From: Hymenobacter cellulosivorans
GTDB taxonomy: Bacteria; Bacteroidota; Bacteroidia; Cytophagales; Hymenobacteraceae
Length of the DNA: 64,000 nt
Assembly: GCF_022919135.1 (NCBI RefSeq)
Contig: NZ_CP095049.1
Span: forward strand, 1,926,501 to 1,990,500
Direction of reading: 5' to 3'
Position numbers and translations under genes: made by a program. Position 1 is the stretch's first letter. Every line of letters starts with the position of its first letter. Below the pieces are notes generated by a model. It saw only the letters and a list, made by a program, of their open reading frames with translations. It was not told the DNA's origin and searched no databases. Of the stretch, positions 26,644 to 35,311 are shown one piece after another.

Positions 26644-27300
26644 ATGCAACGTATCCTGCTCTACGGAGCCACCGGCCGCACGGGTGGCCTCATCCTGGAC
26701 TATGCCCTGGCCCAGGGCTACGCCGTTACGGCGCTGGTCCGCAACCCGCAGAAGCTTACCCGTACCTCGCCCCACCTGACGGTGGTAGCCGGCTCACCCA
26801 CCGACCCGGATATTGTGCGCCGGGCTATGGCGGGGTGTCAGGCCGTAGTAAGTGCTCTGAGCGCGCTGAGCGAAACGGAGTCGTTTTCGGTACAGAAGAT
26901 TACGCCGCCGCATACCCTGGCTACGGTGATGCAGCACACGGTGGCCGCCATGCGGGAGCTGGGGGTGAAGCGCATCGTGACGCTGTCCTCGATTGGGGCC
27001 GGTGATTCGTGGCCATACGCGCCCTGGTACATGCGGCTGATGATCCGGCTGACAAACTTCCGGCACGTCTTCGCCGACCACGCGGCCCAGGAGGAGCTGG
27101 TGCGGCAGTCGGGGCTGGAGTGGGTTATTGCTAGGCCAGTGGCGCTGAATGACCAGGAGGAACTCGGGCAGCTGGTGGTGCGCTACCACGAGAGGCCCGC
27201 GCCGTTCAGCATTAGCCGGCGGCAGCTGGCCCGGTTCATGGTCGACAGCCTGCGGGACGACGCGTACGTGGGCAAGGCCCCGCTGCTGGCGGAGCAGTGA
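26644..27300 (+). CDS. NAD(P)-binding NmrA/SDR-like protein
   Basis: 218 residues. The nucleotide-binding motif GATGRTGG at 8-15 begins the Rossmann fold, followed by VTALVRNPQKL (a basic residue that favours NADPH), VVAGSPTDPDIVRRAM and VKRIVTLSSIGAG. The catalytic YxxxK of classical SDRs is not evident, so it belongs with the atypical NAD(P)H-binding proteins of the NmrA/TMR type, which act as quinone or flavin reductases or redox sensors. Control by the divergent HxlR gene supports a role in electrophile or quinone stress. Confidence 0.85.
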   Translation: MQRILLYGATGRTGGLILDYALAQGYAVTALVRNPQKLTRTSPHLTVVAGSPTDPDIVRRAMAGCQAVVSALSALSETESFSVQKITPPHTLATVMQHTVAAMRELGVKRIVTLSSIGAGDSWPYAPWYMRLMIRLTNFRHVFADHAAQEELVRQSGLEWVIARPVALNDQEELGQLVVRYHERPAPFSISRRQLARFMVDSLRDDAYVGKAPLLAEQ

Positions 27301-27442
27301 GCTGCTGGCAAAAGCAGCTGGGGCGGTGAACCCAGTGAGGAAAACTGTCGGGCCGGTAGGCAGTAGGCACCTGGGGCGCAGTGCCTGCTAACGTGTATCT
27401 TCGGGGGTACTTCCTTTTGCTACGACTACCGTCGGCTCCGCT

Positions 27443-28021
27443 ATGTACGAATCCCTGCTTGCACACCTTGCCCGCTATGTAACCCTGACCGAAGCCGAAG
27501 CGACGCTGCTGTGCTCGTATCTGCGGGTGCAGACCCTAAGCCGCAAACAACATCTGCTGCGGGAAGGGCAAGTGTGTGGGGCCAACTACTTCGTGCTACG
27601 CGGCTGCCTGCGTACTTACTTGGTGAGCGAGAAGGGCACGGAGCAAACCATTCTGTTCGGCATCGAAAACTGGTGGCTGACTGACTACGCCAGCCTCGAT
27701 ACCGGGCAGCCTTCGCAGTTCCACATTCAGGCGGTGGAGGCTACGGAGGTGGTCGTGTTTGGTCAGGACGTGCAAGAGGAGGTATTCCGGCAGTTGCCGC
27801 AACTGGAGCGGTACTTCCGGCTGGTGCTGCAGCGGGCGGCCGCGGCGGCTTTGTTCCGGATCAAGTTTCTGTACAGTATGTCGGGGGAGGAGCGTTACCG
27901 CCATTTCAGCCACGCCTGGCCGGGGTTTGTGCAGCGGGTGCCGCAGTACATGCTGGCGTCGTTCCTAGGGTTTACGCCCGAATTCCTGAGTAAGATCCGG
28001 GCGAAGGTGGAGCATTCGTAG
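27443..28021 (+). CDS. Crp/Fnr family transcriptional regulator
   Basis: 192 residues. The cyclic-nucleotide-like sensory domain covers about 15-120 (LLREGQVCGANYFVLRGCLR, TEQTILFGIENWWLTDYAS), followed by a long dimer helix and a short C-terminal part with YMLASFLGFTPEFLSKIRA that provides the recognition helix. No FNR-type Cys cluster is present, and the phosphate-binding RxA of true CRP is absent, as is common in the Bacteroidota subfamily. A perfect FNR-like palindrome follows 14 bp after the stop codon, before an AhpD-like gene that is its probable target. Confidence 0.88.
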   Translation: MYESLLAHLARYVTLTEAEATLLCSYLRVQTLSRKQHLLREGQVCGANYFVLRGCLRTYLVSEKGTEQTILFGIENWWLTDYASLDTGQPSQFHIQAVEATEVVVFGQDVQEEVFRQLPQLERYFRLVLQRAAAAALFRIKFLYSMSGEERYRHFSHAWPGFVQRVPQYMLASFLGFTPEFLSKIRAKVEHS

Positions 28022-28034
28022 CGGTCTGGCGTTT

Positions 28035-28050
28035 CTTAATTTAGATTAAG
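28035..28050. promoter_or_regulatory. FNR/CRP-like palindrome
   Basis: CTTAATTTAGATTAAG is a perfect 6-4-6 palindrome. Its core TTAAT-N4-ATTAA differs from the FNR consensus TTGAT-N4-ATCAA by one base per arm. The weak -7 box GACCTTTG at 28072-28079 puts its centre about 43 bp before the predicted start of transcription of the AhpD-like gene, a class II activator position. Confidence 0.6.
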
Positions 28051-28110
28051 GAGAATCGGTGGGCGGAAGCGGACCTTTGGTGCATACTTCAACCTAACCA
28101 ACTGTTAACC

Positions 28111-28551
28111 ATGCGTTTCAATTTGCAAGCCCTGGAGCCCGATTCCTACAAAGCTATGTTCGGCCTCGAAAAGTACCTGGCTGCCACTGGCCTGAGTGCT
28201 ACTCACAAGCACCTGCTCAAAATGCGCGCCTCCCAGCTCAACGGCTGTGCCTACTGCCTCAACATGCACAGCAAGGAAGCCCGCAAAGACGGCGAAACCG
28301 AGCAGCGGCTTTACCTGCTCTCGGCCTGGCGCGAAACCAAGCTCTTTACGCCCGAGGAAAAAGCCCTGCTGGCCCTCTGCGAAGAAGTCACGCTGATTAG
28401 TCAGGGCGGAGTTTCGGATGCCACCTACCAACAGGCCGTAGCGGTTTGCGGCGAGCAGTATGTGGCCCAGGCCCTGATGGCAATTGTTGCTATCAATGGC
28501 TGGAACCGCATTGCTATTACCACAGAGCTGACGGTAGAAGCCGAGGCCTAG
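28111..28551 (+). CDS. Carboxymuconolactone decarboxylase/AhpD family protein
   Basis: 146 residues. The AhpD-type motif CAYCLNMHS puts Cys46 and Cys49 in a CXXC and His53 next to them, within the conserved LKMRASQLNGCAYC block. AhpD-like proteins of this size use the cysteine pair for thiol redox chemistry or peroxide and alkyl-hydroperoxide defence; the true gamma-carboxymuconolactone decarboxylases lack the pair. It follows a Crp/Fnr regulator and an FNR-like palindrome, so redox- or stress-linked induction is likely. Confidence 0.9.
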   Translation: MRFNLQALEPDSYKAMFGLEKYLAATGLSATHKHLLKMRASQLNGCAYCLNMHSKEARKDGETEQRLYLLSAWRETKLFTPEEKALLALCEEVTLISQGGVSDATYQQAVAVCGEQYVAQALMAIVAINGWNRIAITTELTVEAEA

Positions 28552-29029
28552 GGAACGGACTTTCACCGCCGAGCCAGGGGATTGGCAACTATTTACTTGA
28601 AAAATACACTTTGAGCTCCTTGGTGAAAAGTCCTTGATTGGTCGTGGCTGTTGAGTAATGAATATTTGATTAGGCTTATGTAAGCAAGCTAGGGTAGCCG
28701 ATGCTCAGCGGAATAGGGCGTTTTATAAAGTCTAATAAATCGAAAAGCTGGATTGATTGCCAAAAGTTGGCGACGCTACTTTGGGACATCAATTACCCAA
28801 CTACTCAACGCAATTCGCAATACTACTTTTCGGTCAGTTACCTGCTTTATCTATCATGGGGCTCATTCACGTTTTGTGGATGAGCCCCGTGCTATTTATG
28901 GTACGGCCCGGGTGGCGGTAGAGCGTCACTGGCGGATGTAAGGCGGCTTCCTGATTTGATAACCGGGGATAATTCAGGGGTGATACTGGCGCAACAGCTT
29001 TGCGGCGTACCATTTACTACTGTCGCCCG
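28552..29029. other. Intergenic region with a hairpin
   Basis: About 480 bp, AT-richer than average, with no convincing ORF. The only structure seen is the hairpin at 28858-28888. The promoter of the glycerophosphodiesterase gene must lie here, but no clear consensus was found. Confidence 0.45.
28858..28888. other. Stable hairpin without T-run
   Basis: GGGGCTCATTCAC and GTGGATGAGCCCC pair with one mismatch around a GTTTT loop. It is followed by no T-run on either strand, so it is not a standard intrinsic terminator; it might be an mRNA-end structure or a small RNA element. Confidence 0.4.
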
Positions 29030-30142
29030 ATGAAAAAAACCCTGTTCTTACTGACGGTACTTAGCTGGGGAGGCCTGACGGCCTGCCAGGATACCGACTC
29101 CGACGAGCCGACGACCCCCGCCTACCGCACCCTCGATGGCAAAGCCCCGCTGATAATTGCCCACCGCGGGGCGTCGGGGCTGCGGCCCGAGCACACCCTG
29201 GAAGCCTACCAGCTGGCCATCGACCAGGGAGCCGACTTTATCGAGTCGGATGTGGTGCTGACCAAGGATCAGGTGCTGGTGTGCCGGCATGAGCCCATGC
29301 TTTCGGGCACGACCAATGTGGCCGAGCTGCCGCAGTTTGCCAGCCGCAAAACCACCAAAACGGTGGATGGCGTAGCCTACGACGACTGGTTTGCCAGCGA
29401 CTTTACCTTGGCCGAAATCAAGACGCTGCGGGCTAAGCAGGCCATGGCCGACCGGGGCCAGCAGTACAACGGGCAGTTTCTGATTCCGACGTTTCAGGAA
29501 GTAATTGACTTGGCCAAGGCGCAAAGCACGGCCAAAGGGCGGGTTATTGGGGTATATCCGGAAACCAAGCACCCTACGTTTCACGAAAAAAACCTGGGCC
29601 TGCCCCTGACCGACAAGCTGCTGGAAGCCTTGACGGCCGCAGGCTGGAACAGCAAGGACGCCCCGGTGTACGTGCAGTCGTTTGAGGTCAGCAACCTGCG
29701 CGCCCTGCACCAGAAGTCGCCCCTGAAGCTGGTGCAGCTCCTCGATGCCGACGACGTGGATGCCAGCGGCAACCTGGTGATGAAGGCACCCTACGCCCAG
29801 CCCTACGACTTCGTGGTGGCCGGCGACGCGCGCACCTTCCTGGACCTGACCACCGATGCCGGCCTCGACTTCGTGAAAACCTACGCCGTAGGCATCGGCC
29901 CCTGGAAACCCTACGTGCAGCCCTACACGCCCGAGAAAAAGCTGCCCGCTACCTCGCTCATCGAGCGGGCCCACCAGCGCGGCCTGCTGGTGCACGCCTA
30001 TACGTTCCGGGATGAGAGCCGCTACTTGCTCAAGGAGTACAACAACGACCCCAAGGCCGAGTACAAGAACTTCTACCAGCTGGGCCTGGATGGCGTATTT
30101 ACCGACTATACGGCTACCGCCGTAGCGGCCAAGCAGCCCTAG
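29030..30142 (+). CDS. GlpQ-type glycerophosphodiester phosphodiesterase lipoprotein
   Basis: 370 residues from the ATG at 29030, chosen because MKKTLFLLTVLSWGGLTAC is a lipoprotein signal (Cys19). The GDPD signature is complete: LIIAHRGASG with His45-Arg46, FIESDVVLTKD with Glu72 and Asp74, and CRHEPM with His87. The length and the 50-residue insert fit the periplasmic GlpQ group, not the shorter cytoplasmic UgpQ. It splits glycerophosphodiesters to glycerol 3-phosphate and an alcohol, using calcium. No glycerol phosphate transporter is nearby. A perfect long terminator follows. Confidence 0.93.
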   Translation: MKKTLFLLTVLSWGGLTACQDTDSDEPTTPAYRTLDGKAPLIIAHRGASGLRPEHTLEAYQLAIDQGADFIESDVVLTKDQVLVCRHEPMLSGTTNVAELPQFASRKTTKTVDGVAYDDWFASDFTLAEIKTLRAKQAMADRGQQYNGQFLIPTFQEVIDLAKAQSTAKGRVIGVYPETKHPTFHEKNLGLPLTDKLLEALTAAGWNSKDAPVYVQSFEVSNLRALHQKSPLKLVQLLDADDVDASGNLVMKAPYAQPYDFVVAGDARTFLDLTTDAGLDFVKTYAVGIGPWKPYVQPYTPEKKLPATSLIERAHQRGLLVHAYTFRDESRYLLKEYNNDPKAEYKNFYQLGLDGVFTDYTATAVAAKQP

Positions 30143-30169
30143 CCAACACCAGCCTGCTGGATGTATAGC

Positions 30170-30217
30170 AGCCATAAAAAAAGCCTTTACCAGGTGGTAA
30201 AGGCTTTTTTTATGGCT
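30170..30217. terminator. Strong bidirectional terminator
   Basis: Perfect 22-bp stem AGCCATAAAAAAAGCCTTT plus ACC, with a four-base loop, between the convergent genes at 30142 and 30236. Confidence 0.95.
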
Positions 30218-30235
30218 GGAAGGACTACGTGAGGC

Positions 30236-32458
30236 CTATTCCCGCACCAGGTGCTGGCTAAGTTTGACCCCATTACCGCGCACCACCAGCACGTAGGTGC
30301 CATGTGCGAGGCCTTCGAGCAGCAACGGATGCTGCTGACCGCCCAGCAGAGCGGTGCTCAGCACCTGCCGACCCGTGGCGTCGATTAGCGTTACCTGGTA
30401 GCTGCCCGCTGGTAGCACCCGCAGATCAAGCGTAGACGAGCCGCTGGTAGGGTTGGGGTACACGTTCAGTGTTTGCGGGCCTTCGAAGATTACCGTACGT
30501 ACAGGCGAGTAAGACGTGCTGCCATCCTCGTCGACCTGGCGCAGGCGGTAGTATACGGTCCGGCCCAGGTTGGCCGCGTTCCGGTCGGTATGGGTGTAGC
30601 TGGTGGGGCTGGTCGTGGTGCCTTGGCCGGCAACGGAAGCCACCACCGTGAAGCCTTCCTTATCAAAGCTGCGCTCCACCTCGAAATGGTCGTTGTGCAG
30701 CTCCTGAGCGGTGCGCCAGGTAAGCTGGGCGTCGAAGTTGCCGACGCGGCGAGCAGCAAATGCGGTGAGCTCTACGGGCAGCGGGGCACTTTCGACCGGG
30801 ATGGTGAACGTGGCCGTGTTGTTGCTGCCCGAGCCGCTGGTGTCGGTGCCACTGTAGGTGAACGTGGCGTTGCCCACGTAGCCGTCGGCTGGGTCAAAGC
30901 TCAGCTTGTCGGCCTGGTCGAGCGGAATAACCTGACCCGGCAGCACGGCGTCGCCGTTGAGGTACAAAACGCCGCTGGCGGGGTTAGGCAGGGTTTGAAT
31001 GGTGAAGCTGCCCACCGCCGGTCCACTCGACACCGTCGCACTCATGGGAGAAATGCTAAGGGCTTCGGACTTATTATACATTTTGGCGTTGCGCACGTTG
31101 TTCACCACCAGCGACACGGCGCAGGTGCCGATGTAGATGTCGTCTAGGCCGAAGTCGTTGCCGCTGGCTACCTTGTTTACATCCCGGATTTCAATAACGG
31201 CCGAAGTGTTGCTGCCCGAAAACCACAGGTCGGAAATGCGGGTGAAGACGTTGGCTTCGGTTGTCAGCGTGGTCACCGACGACGTAGACTTGCCATTAAT
31301 CACGAAGCCAAGCTGGGCCGGGTTGCCGGTATTTACGCTCGAAGCATACGCCGAGAAGGTGTAGTAACGGTTGGGCTGCACTGTCACGGTCTGCGAGTAC
31401 ACGATGCTCAAGTCGGCCGAGCCGTTTACCATCATGAAATTGTCGCCGGCCCCGGTGCGGCCGTGGCCCGAAAAGTTGTTGTGGTAGTTGGCGGCTTCCG
31501 TACCCACCATATACTTGCCCTCGGGCTGCAGGCTGGTAGCGCCCGTACCAGCGTAGCCGTAGGCCGAGGTAAAGCCGGTGTTGCCGTCCGTGAAGCTCGG
31601 GTTTTTCAGCAGGTTCGTGCCCGTGCCGCTCAGGCACACCAGGCTGGCGTCATACACGTTCAGCGACACCAACGACACGTTCGAATTGGGGGGCGTCGTC
31701 GAGGGCACGTTGACCAGGTAGGTAAAGCTGTCGGGCCCCAGGTAGCCGGCCACGGGAGTATAGCTGTAGCTGCCGTCGGAGTTCAGCGTCAGAGCGCCGT
31801 GCGCCGGGCCGGTGACCAGCTGCACGTTGAAGCTGCTGTTGGGTAGGTTGGCCGGGTTCGGGTCGTTCAGAATAATATTGCCCGTCTTGGTGCCGTTGGC
31901 AGGTACTTCGTTGCTGTCCTCGTTGGTTACAAAGAAGTTGCCGGCCGTGATGGTCACGTTTAGCCGGTCCTGGTCGGCATCCTTGTTGGAAGCCTGGTTG
32001 GAGCTGGTGCCGACCGTGCTGGTCAGAAAGCTGCTGCCCTGAGTAGTCGGGACTGTGAAGCTGAACGTGTACGTTTTGGAGCCGTTATTGGCCAGTACCG
32101 TCGAGCCAAAGTCGATGATGTTGGTGGTGGCGTCGTAGGTGGCAGTGCCGGGCAGGGCGGCTCGTTGGGCCGCCGTCAGGCTGGAGCCAGCCGGCAGAGC
32201 CACTCGCTGCGTTACGTCGAAAGCATCCCCGGGGCCGCTGTTGCTGAACGTGACCGTGTACGTGCCCGACGATACACCGGCACCCAAGGTGGTGGGGCCG
32301 GTCAGGGTGGTCGTTACATCCACGCTAGCAGCGCGTAAGCTAGCCTTGGCCGGTGCGGCCACAGTACGGGGCGCGGGCAGCTCAAGTGCCTGGCTGGCTT
32401 TGGCATCAAGCAGAACCGTAAGCAGAAGCCCTGATTTGAGTAGAGAAGATGTTTTCAT
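30236..32458 (-). CDS. Large secreted multi-domain protein with T9SS sorting domain
   Basis: 740 residues from the ATG at 32458, which opens the signal peptide. Order: a DUF11-like domain (about 45-160, LTGPTTLGAGVSSGTYTVTF), an Ig/cadherin-like domain (GPAHGALTLNSDGSYSYTPV, GPDSFTY), a carbohydrate-binding-like domain starting NLLKNPSFTDGNTGF and ending FGLDDIYIGTC, a second Ig-like domain (DGYVGNATFTYSGTD), a fibronectin-like segment starting LPVELTAFAARRVG, and a T9SS domain (LNVYPNPTSGSS). Binding of a polymer or cell surface is inferred; no enzyme motif was seen. Confidence 0.85.
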   Translation of the reverse strand: MKTSSLLKSGLLLTVLLDAKASQALELPAPRTVAAPAKASLRAASVDVTTTLTGPTTLGAGVSSGTYTVTFSNSGPGDAFDVTQRVALPAGSSLTAAQRAALPGTATYDATTNIIDFGSTVLANNGSKTYTFSFTVPTTQGSSFLTSTVGTSSNQASNKDADQDRLNVTITAGNFFVTNEDSNEVPANGTKTGNIILNDPNPANLPNSSFNVQLVTGPAHGALTLNSDGSYSYTPVAGYLGPDSFTYLVNVPSTTPPNSNVSLVSLNVYDASLVCLSGTGTNLLKNPSFTDGNTGFTSAYGYAGTGATSLQPEGKYMVGTEAANYHNNFSGHGRTGAGDNFMMVNGSADLSIVYSQTVTVQPNRYYTFSAYASSVNTGNPAQLGFVINGKSTSSVTTLTTEANVFTRISDLWFSGSNTSAVIEIRDVNKVASGNDFGLDDIYIGTCAVSLVVNNVRNAKMYNKSEALSISPMSATVSSGPAVGSFTIQTLPNPASGVLYLNGDAVLPGQVIPLDQADKLSFDPADGYVGNATFTYSGTDTSGSGSNNTATFTIPVESAPLPVELTAFAARRVGNFDAQLTWRTAQELHNDHFEVERSFDKEGFTVVASVAGQGTTTSPTSYTHTDRNAANLGRTVYYRLRQVDEDGSTSYSPVRTVIFEGPQTLNVYPNPTSGSSTLDLRVLPAGSYQVTLIDATGRQVLSTALLGGQQHPLLLEGLAHGTYVLVVRGNGVKLSQHLVRE

Positions 32459-32515
32459 TAGGTAAGCAGTAGAATGGCAACGCCTTATCGGAAAAATGAA
32501 AAGGCTTATATCCGA

Positions 32516-32523
32516 CAAACCTA
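32516..32523 (-). promoter_or_regulatory. Bacteroidota -7 promoter element
   Basis: On the minus strand TAGGTTTG (TAnnTTTG), predicting transcription start near 32509, about 50 nt before the ATG at 32458. The nearest TTG is 27 bp upstream, too far for a standard -33 box. The flanking 180 bp are very AT-rich. Confidence 0.45.
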
Positions 32524-32738
32524 ATAGTAAATCTTCATTATATAGGTAAACAATAAATTTAATTTTAGTTAGATTAATGGTTTTAGCAATTAAGTAAAAT
32601 TTTGATTACCATAGGTTTACGATGGTGTTAAAATTTAATAAATAATGTTGTTTTTTATATATAATACTGGATGATTTGCCAGTGGGTATTATAGCAAGGA
32701 TAAGAATTATCCTAAATTAAGCCAAAGCCCTACTAGCC

Positions 32739-33148
32739 CTACAATTCTTTGATAAGCTGAAGAAACTCAGTGCCTACTTGCGGAAACAGGTAGCGCAGCA
32801 CGATGAGCACCATGGAAACGATTTCGGCAAAAACGGCCAGCACGAAGATCTTCGACAAATCCGCGTCGACGTGCAGCACGTTGAAGCCGATAAGGAAGAA
32901 GCAGGTATTAACCAGCAGAATCTGAAAAGCCAGAGCGCCCAAGATGCACCAAGCTACTTTCTGGCGCAGACTGCGCTCAGCCTCGTGTTGCTGTTTCCAG
33001 GCCGTAACCAGGGTCTGGAGCTTGTAGCTCTGGTCGCGGGCCCGGGTTACGCGCTCAAAGGATTCTAACTCGCCGGGATTTACCTGCTCACCCACGGCGG
33101 CTACCTGGTTGCGCAGTTCGGGGGGAGGGCTTGCAGCAGATCCTGCAT
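32739..33148 (-). pseudogene. Two-helix membrane protein coupled to ImmA/IrrE gene, frame broken at a G6 tract
   Basis: The open frame 32739-33095 encodes 118 residues with a charged helix (FERVTRARDQSYKLQTLVTA) and two membrane segments (VAWCILGALAFQILLVNTCF and IFVLAVFAEIVSMVLIVLRY). It has only a GTG start. An ATG at 33148, two bp after the ImmA stop, opens MQDLLQALPP in another frame. One extra base in the G6 tract at 33120-33125 would join them into a single protein of about 136 residues starting MQDLLQALPPELRNQVAAVG. The family is unknown. Either the gene is broken, the tract is a sequencing error, or it switches by slippage. Confidence 0.55.
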
Positions 33149-33150
33149 CG

Positions 33151-33699
33151 TTAGCGCAGACCTAATTCCGCAATGCGGTAGCCCATGGCCTGCTCCGACA
33201 CGCCAAAGCGCCAGGCCAGATAGTCGATGTCGGGGTTGTGGGCAAACTCGCGGCGCATCAGCGGTTCGGGCATAAGCAGGGCAGCGGCAAAGCGGTTAGC
33301 CTCAATTTCGCGGGCCCGGTCGGCGTCCGGGGCGTGGTCCGTAAACTGCTCCCGAAACAGGTTGATGGTGTTATCGACGAAGGAACCGTCGGCCTGGGTA
33401 AGGTGTAGGAAGTGGTGGGCCAGTTCGTGGGCAATGGTGAAACGCTTACGGCTAGCTGGGTCGGAGCCTTTCACCAGGATGATCGTGCCGCTACTTTGTT
33501 TGGTTATCATGCCCGAGAGGTTGTCCTGGGCAAACTCGGCGTTGTGCACAGTAATGCCGTGCTGCTGGGCCAGGTTTACCGGGTCGATGGGCAAGGTGCC
33601 GGCGCCATTGACCTGCTGCAACACGGCCTGGGCCCGCGCTTCTATGTCTTTGCGGGTGAGCATTCGGGTTTCGGTCGGCGTCGACAAGGCGGAAGGCAT
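33151..33699 (-). CDS. ImmA/IrrE family metallopeptidase
   Basis: 182 residues; the start may instead be the ATG at 33663 (MLTRKDIEARAQ), which removes a low-complexity leader. The zinc motif HELAHH at 91-96 has His91, Glu92 and His95; a later REIEANRFAAALLMP gives the third ligand Glu. These peptidases cleave HTH repressors (ImmA, IrrE). No repressor gene is adjacent; instead a two-helix membrane protein follows 2 bp after the stop, so the pair may signal at the membrane. The C-terminal FGVSEQAMGYRIAELGLR is typical of the family. Confidence 0.9.
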   Translation of the reverse strand: MPSALSTPTETRMLTRKDIEARAQAVLQQVNGAGTLPIDPVNLAQQHGITVHNAEFAQDNLSGMITKQSSGTIILVKGSDPASRKRFTIAHELAHHFLHLTQADGSFVDNTINLFREQFTDHAPDADRAREIEANRFAAALLMPEPLMRREFAHNPDIDYLAWRFGVSEQAMGYRIAELGLR

Positions 33700-33764
33700 G
33701 CGGAAAAAGTTCTTAAGACTACGGTAAGTTAGGAACTAACGCGCAAAAACGCGCCGCAGTTCGG

Positions 33765-34265
33765 TTAGAGCACTACCAACCGGGTGGTTTCCTGCCGGGT
33801 GTCGGAGTCGCGGTAGAGCAGCTCAAACCGGGTGGCGTCGAGCGGCCTGATCCAACGGATGCTCAGCTCCGGAAAAGCCAGCCTTCTCTGGGTCAGCGTG
33901 GTCAGGTCGAAGAGGATAACCTCGCGGGTATGCACCAGGAACAGGTATTTTTCCGAGTAGACGTTGCCCCGAAACGTGGCCGCGCTGGGCCCTTGACACG
34001 AAATACCGATGGGCTGGAAATTATGGAGAGTATCTAACACGAAGCCCCCGCCTTCTTCGGGAATAAAGAAAAAGCGGCCGTCCGGAGAATCAGGCTCGTA
34101 CTTTTCGGCCATATCCGTGTAGTTCCAGCCCCCGAAATACTTTTTAGTTACCAGCTCCCCATTGATTTTTAGATCTACTTCCCAGAGCATGCGCCCATTG
34201 TTAGGCTCAACACAGCCGTAGTGAATCAGCTCAATGTCGTGGAATTTTGACTTGACAGAGTGCAT
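33765..34265 (-). CDS. Cytoplasmic protein of unknown function
   Basis: 166 residues without signal or membrane segments. It is rich in aromatic residues and beta strands (MLWEVDLKINGELVTKKYFG, GRFFFIPEEGGGFVLDTLHN, KYLFLVHTREVILFDLTTLT). The repeating pattern of strands ending in phrases such as VILFDLTT suggests a small propeller-like or sandwich fold, but no family is recognised. It stands alone between the ImmA pair and the PfkB gene. Composition matches the rest of the window. Confidence 0.65.
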   Translation of the reverse strand: MHSVKSKFHDIELIHYGCVEPNNGRMLWEVDLKINGELVTKKYFGGWNYTDMAEKYEPDSPDGRFFFIPEEGGGFVLDTLHNFQPIGISCQGPSAATFRGNVYSEKYLFLVHTREVILFDLTTLTQRRLAFPELSIRWIRPLDATRFELLYRDSDTRQETTRLVVL

Positions 34266-34360
34266 AGGTATTAGTAGAGAATACGCGAATAGGCCCTGGC
34301 GAAAGGCTCGACCTTAGCAAGGGCCTATAGTCGAAAAGGAAAGAGAAAAACCCGACCACG

Positions 34361-35311
34361 CTAGGCCGCGGCGGCGGGCATGGTCTGCAGCAGCCACCGG
34401 TAGAGCTTGTCCACGTCTTCGCGGCGAAACAGCTCGGTGCCGGGGTTCATAGTGGCTGCTGAACCGCAGGCCACGCCCAGCCGCACCACTTCGCGCACCG
34501 AGAGGCCGGTGCTCAGCCCGTATACCAGGCCGGCTACCATACTGTCGCCGGCGCCCACGGTGCTGCGCCGCTTCACGGCCGGGGCCGGCACATGGTCGAT
34601 CAAGTCCTTGGTCACCACGCAGGCGCCCTGCGCCCCCAGCGACACCACCACGATTTCGCACTTGCCCTCGCGCACGAGCCGGTGAGCGGCTTCGGCTACG
34701 GCTTCGTTGTCGAGCTCATCGACGCCGGCCATTTTGCTGAGCTCTCCCACGTTGGGCTTGGCCAGGTACACGCCTTCCTCCAGCACGCGGTGCAGGGCCG
34801 GCCCGGAGGTGTCGATTACCACTTTCACCCCGCGCTCCTTGGCCGCCCGCACTACTTTGACCACAAACTCAGGCTCGACACCCGGCGGCAGGCTGCCGCT
34901 GATGACCAGAAACTCCGGAATCTGGTTGATGTGCTTCAGGGTTTGCAGGATCTGGTGCTGCTCCTCGGCAGTGAGAGCCGTGCCCGGCATACCAAAGCGG
35001 TATTGCTGCCCGCTGGCTGCATCCACCACAATAAAATTCTCGCGGGTGCGGCTGGCCATTTCCACCGGGGCCTGCCGGATTTGCTCCTGGGTGAGCAGCT
35101 CGCGCAGCACCGTGCCACTGGGGCCGCCCACCGGAAAGACGGCCAGCGAGTCGGTATCCAGCCGCTTCAGGGCTCTTGAAACGTTGATGCCGCCACCTCC
35201 GGGCTCAAACTTGGGCGCGGCACAGCGGATTTTCTGGTCGGGAATAATCTGGTCGGCTGTCGTGCTTTTGTCGACGGCCGGGTTCAAAGTAAGCGTAACA
35301 ATGGTAGACAT
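34361..35311 (-). CDS. pfkB: PfkB-type 6-phosphofructokinase (1-phosphofructokinase family)
   Basis: 316 residues from the ATG at 35311; the long upstream open frame is not coding. The sequence follows E. coli PfkB closely: TLTLNPAVDKST, KIRCAAPKFEPGGGGINVSR (28-46), YRFGMPGTALT, FLVISGSLPPGVEPE and the ATP/anion-hole motif GAGDSMVAG with catalytic Asp256. It would phosphorylate fructose 6-phosphate in glycolysis, although tagatose 6-phosphate or fructose 1-phosphate cannot be ruled out within the family. It stands alone, with no sugar transporter nearby. Confidence 0.9.
   Translation of the reverse strand: MSTIVTLTLNPAVDKSTTADQIIPDQKIRCAAPKFEPGGGGINVSRALKRLDTDSLAVFPVGGPSGTVLRELLTQEQIRQAPVEMASRTRENFIVVDAASGQQYRFGMPGTALTAEEQHQILQTLKHINQIPEFLVISGSLPPGVEPEFVVKVVRAAKERGVKVVIDTSGPALHRVLEEGVYLAKPNVGELSKMAGVDELDNEAVAEAAHRLVREGKCEIVVVSLGAQGACVVTKDLIDHVPAPAVKRRSTVGAGDSMVAGLVYGLSTGLSVREVVRLGVACGSAATMNPGTELFRREDVDKLYRWLLQTMPAAAA

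Noticed and set aside
28701-28941. Short ORFs near 28.7-28.9 kb
   Set aside because: No codon bias or conserved-looking sequence; overlaps the hairpin.
29048-30175. 375-codon open frame opposite the glycerophosphodiesterase
   Set aside because: Antisense shadow; the plus-strand gene has complete catalytic motifs.
33120-33125. Treating the G6 tract as proof of phase variation
   Set aside because: Six bases is short and a sequencing error is just as likely; kept only as a question.
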